Shown: in pieces, positions 60,851-64,000 of the stretch
Layout of the letters: each line of letters starts with the position of its first letter
Numbering within the stretch: position 1 is the first letter of the stretch
Assembly: GCA_026120185.1 (NCBI GenBank)
Contig: JANUWF010003377.1
Coordinates: forward strand, 1,189,001 to 1,253,000
Source of the DNA: Voacanga thouarsii
Lineage: Eukaryota > Streptophyta > Magnoliopsida > Gentianales > Apocynaceae
Length of the DNA stretch: 64,000 bases
Reading direction: 5' to 3'
The notes under the pieces: generated by a model
What the model saw: the letters and a program-made list of their open reading frames with translations, nothing else
Told to the model about the DNA's origin: nothing
The model's database searches: none
Translations under genes and position numbers: made by a program

Positions 60851-63840
60851 CACCTAAAGAAGAAAAGGTATACATGAATCTTTCAAAGAAGTTCAAGGAT
60901 GTATTTGCTTGGTCAGACAAAGAAATGCTTGACTTAGAAATAAAATTATTGTCCACCGCTTGGCCATAAAATATGAAGCAACATCTGTAAAACAAGATCA
61001 TTGGTATTTTTTACGTGAGTTGGTTCTATTAATTGAAGTGAAGGTAAATAAGCTTATTAAAACTGACTTCATCCATGAAGTCAAATATCTAACTTGCGAA
61101 TATTGTCCTTATGAGAAAGAAGAATGGATAAATTCAAATATATGTTGATTTCAAGAAAATCTAAATAATGCATGCCACAAAGATGATTTTATACTACTTA
61201 TCACTAAATTGATAGGAGATGCAACTATTGGCCATCAAGTTTTATCTTTTATAGATAGATCTTCTAATTATAATCAAATCAGGATGATACCAAATAATGA
61301 ATTTTGCACTCCTATGGAAATTTATTGTTACATGATAATGTCTTTTAGTCTGAAAAATATGTATCAAAAAGTAATGTAAAAGATCCGTGATAATATGTTA
61401 CACAAGACCATGGAATGTTGATGACTTTGTAGTCAAGTTGTGTAACTGATGTGATCATCTTCAAGATTTAAGGAAGACTTTTGAATAACTCTAAAATTAT
61501 TAATTGAAGATAAATCCTCTTAAGTATGCCTTTGATATTACCTCTAGAAAATTTCTTAGTTTCATTATCTGCCATTGAGATACTAAAATAAACAAATTAA
61601 AAATCAACTATATTTTGAAGATGTTTAAGTCGAGGAATATCCATAAATTAAAGAGTCTACAAGATAGGTAAGCCCACCTTTGAAGGTTCATCTCAAATAT
61701 TGCTAGGCGATGCCAACCGTTTAGTCGCTAAATAAAGAAGGGTGTACTATTTAAGTATGATGAGGGGTGTCAAAATGCCTTCAAAAGTATCATCTTATTT
61801 AATAAAGCCTTTTGTGCTTCCTACACCCATTCCTAGTAAACATTTATTTTATATATTACTGTGCAAGAGTGCTCAGTTAAGGTATTGCTTATCTAACAAA
61901 ATGAGACGAATAAAGAAAATGCTCTCTTTATTACTTAAGTCGAATAATAATGCCAAATGGATTACAATACTTGCCAATTGAAAAGCTTTGTCTAGCCTTG
62001 ATATTCTCAATTAAATAATTAGAGCAATGTTTTCAAGCATACATGGTATGCCTTATCTCTAAGATGAATTCTATAAAATATATAATGATAAAACCTGTAC
62101 TATCTAATCACTTGGTAGGGTACTACCTTTAACTTCAATAATTTGAGATTATCTTCATTCAATAAAAAGTTTTTAAAGGGGAAGTGCTTGATTTCTTACC
62201 TAATTACTCTATGCTTACTAAGTGGAAATTAAATGATAAATAACCTGATGAAAATATTCTCGTGATTGACATGCTCTCCCATAAAAGATGTACTTTGATA
62301 ATGCGGTACATCGCGAAAGAATTAGAGCTGGTGTGATGTTTCTCACTCTTTAAAGGGATGTGTTGCCATATTCTTTTATTTTGACGGAATGATTCTTTAA
62401 TAATGTGGCTAAGTAACAAACTCTTTTATTTGGATTGGAGTGAGCAGTTGATGTGGCGCAACTACATCTTAAAGTGTATGGGAATTCCTCGTTAATTGTT
62501 AATAAATTACTTGGTGAATGTGATATTAAGAAATTGAGTTGACTTTCTACTATAACTATGCAAGACGACTTATGAGATATCTGGGTGATATAATAATTGA
62601 GCACATGTCAAGAAAAAAAAAAATAGGCAAGTTGATGTATTGGCAACGATGAAGGGTACGAAATTCATTCGATTTTTGCCTATGAGATTGACGAAGAAAA
62701 TTGGCAACAACTTTTTGTGAACTATCTTAAAAGTGAAAAAATTCCTGATGATCCAAGAAAATGAACTAATGTACATTGTTGTGCTCTTTGCTTCTTTGGC
62801 TATTAGGATACACTCTTTCGATATTTTTTAAAGGTGTTTTCTTGAAATTCTTAGGTAAAGAAGAAGTTATTCAACTGATGGAATAAACTTCTTTTGGGAT
62901 TTGTAGAGCTTACTAGTCTAGACTGAAACTTTATTTTCATATTAAAAAAAATGGGATACTATTAGCTGACAATGGTGAAGGATTGCCTAGATTTTGTTCG
63001 AATGCAAATTCAATACAAATTACATACATCAATCTCCTAAGCCATTGCACTCAACAATTGCCTTATGGCCATTCAATACATGGGATTTAGATATCGTTGT
63101 ACCTTTGTTGAAGTCATTTGTTGGTCATGATTTATATTTTGGCTACAATAAATTACTTTTCCAAGACTTTGTTCGGGTAAACATCATTTATCGATATGAT
63201 ATTTCTAGGTATATTATCATCAATAATGACAAAACTTTTTGCAATAATTTAATGGAAAAATTGTGTGAGAAGTTTAAGTTTAAACAATATAAATTTTCTG
63301 TATACTATACTCCCAATGAATGGACTTATTGAAGCTTTTAATAAGATTTTGTACAATTTGTTGTAAAAAGTCATGGCTAAATTAAAAAGAGATTGACATC
63401 TTTATGTTGGGAAGCACTTTGGGCTTATAGAACCATTTACTATATTCTGACCCAAGTTACCCCATATGTGTTGGTGTATGGAGTTGAGGTAGTCCTTCCA
63501 CTAGAGTAACATATTTCTTTACTAAAGATTACAATTAAAAAAGGACTCATCAATGAGGATAATGCTCATTTAAGGCTTAAAGAATTAGAAGCACTTGAAT
63601 AAAAGAAGTTGGAGGCACAACAACAGCTACTAAACTCGCATTTTTAAGACTTTTAATAAGAAAGTGTATTCTCAATTTTATCAGGTTGGGAATCTAATGC
63701 TTGCTGTGAAGAGACCAATTATCACTTGACCTAAACTAAAGAAGTTGACATAAAAATAAGATGGTTTATATGTTAATCAAGAGATCTACTCAAATGGATA
63801 TTGCAAGATAGTCACTAAAGAAAGATTGAGAATTACCCTA
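60851..63840 (+). pseudogene. Tat/Ogre-type Ty3/gypsy pol remnant
   Basis: Heavily mutated but recognisable in order. KFKDVFAWSDKEMLDLEI (60,880) leads into RT pieces (VDFKK, KDDF-like, GDATIGHQ) from 61,140-61,600. Next is the RT/RNase H region with FVLPTPIPSKHLFYILL (61,800) and PDKVRYIIEKT-like sequence. Integrase is at 62,970-63,480 with DCLDFVR, ALWPFNTWDLDIVVPL, TFCNNLMEKLCEKFKFKQY and VYGVEVVLPLE. Stops and frameshifts occur every few dozen codons. Block order and motif choice match Tat-lineage elements rather than the Athila and chromoviral remnants elsewhere in the window. No LTR is visible before the window ends. Confidence 0.75.
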
Positions 63841-64000
63841 TTAAGAGAAAATGTTTAAAGTGATATTATGCCTAGATGGATACTCCTTACTGCACAAATC
63901 TAAATTACAAGTTACTCTTGGCCTGAATGAGTTTAAATTATATAAAGGTTACTATTAATAGTGTGGTACGTAATTAAATTAGTAAAACACTTTATCAAGT
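63841..64000. other. Window end, probable continuation of the Tat-type element
   Basis: Non-coding AT-rich sequence after the last pol motif. No LTR border seen. Confidence 0.4.

Overview
This is a window of nuclear DNA from a eudicot plant. The evidence is GT-AG introns, AT-rich and microsatellite-rich intergenic DNA, plant-type LTR and LINE retroelements, and three genes with clear Arabidopsis counterparts. I cannot name the species. The sequence holds five protein-coding genes, and everything between them is mostly layered, decayed transposable elements.

Layout. 1-6.2 kb: the minus-strand gene for an ER-lumenal HSP70 of the HYOU1/GRP170 type (HSP70-17 in Arabidopsis). Seven exons are visible and the C-terminal exons lie beyond the left edge. 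A 318-bp mariner-type MITE sits in the next intron. 6.3-29.7 kb: a nested transposon block. It contains DNA-transposon ends, a chromovirus-like gag and protease split by a foreign LTR, a head-to-tail duplication of a ~2.9-kb LTR-like unit, an Athila-type reverse transcriptase/integrase remnant, a 1.5-kb solo LTR with a 5-bp target duplication, and a hAT transposase remnant. The hAT remnant is split by an unusual Ty3/gypsy element with LTRs of only ~55 bp and a 5S rRNA-like segment. A LINE ORF1 remnant closes the block. 29.9-35.5 kb: a decayed minus-strand Ty1/copia element with both LTRs. 35.5-39.6 kb: AT-rich DNA with two copies of a foldback MITE. 39.8-46.8 kb: a ten-exon chloroplast aldo-keto reductase gene whose 3.7-kb intron 7 contains a 5'-truncated RTE-type LINE with a perfect 19-bp target duplication. 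48.2-51.8 kb: a PIF4/PIF5-type bHLH gene. 54.2-54.5 kb: a small two-exon minus-strand gene for 71 residues, unrecognised. 55-58.7 kb: hAT-type MITEs, one with a perfect 8-bp target duplication, and microsatellites. 59.7-60.3 kb: a secreted cysteine-rich peptide gene followed by a truncated tandem copy. 60.9-64 kb: a heavily mutated Tat/Ogre-type gypsy pol region.

The host genes do not form a pathway. They serve ER protein folding, a plastid oxidoreductase, light/temperature transcription control, an unknown role, and a secreted peptide. The most unusual object is the element at 25,233-27,637: ultra-short near-palindromic LTRs, repeated primer-binding-site-like motifs, and a 5S rRNA-like segment with intact box A and box C. 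Exons were placed by eye from splice consensus, unbroken phase and family similarity. No alignment or database search was run.
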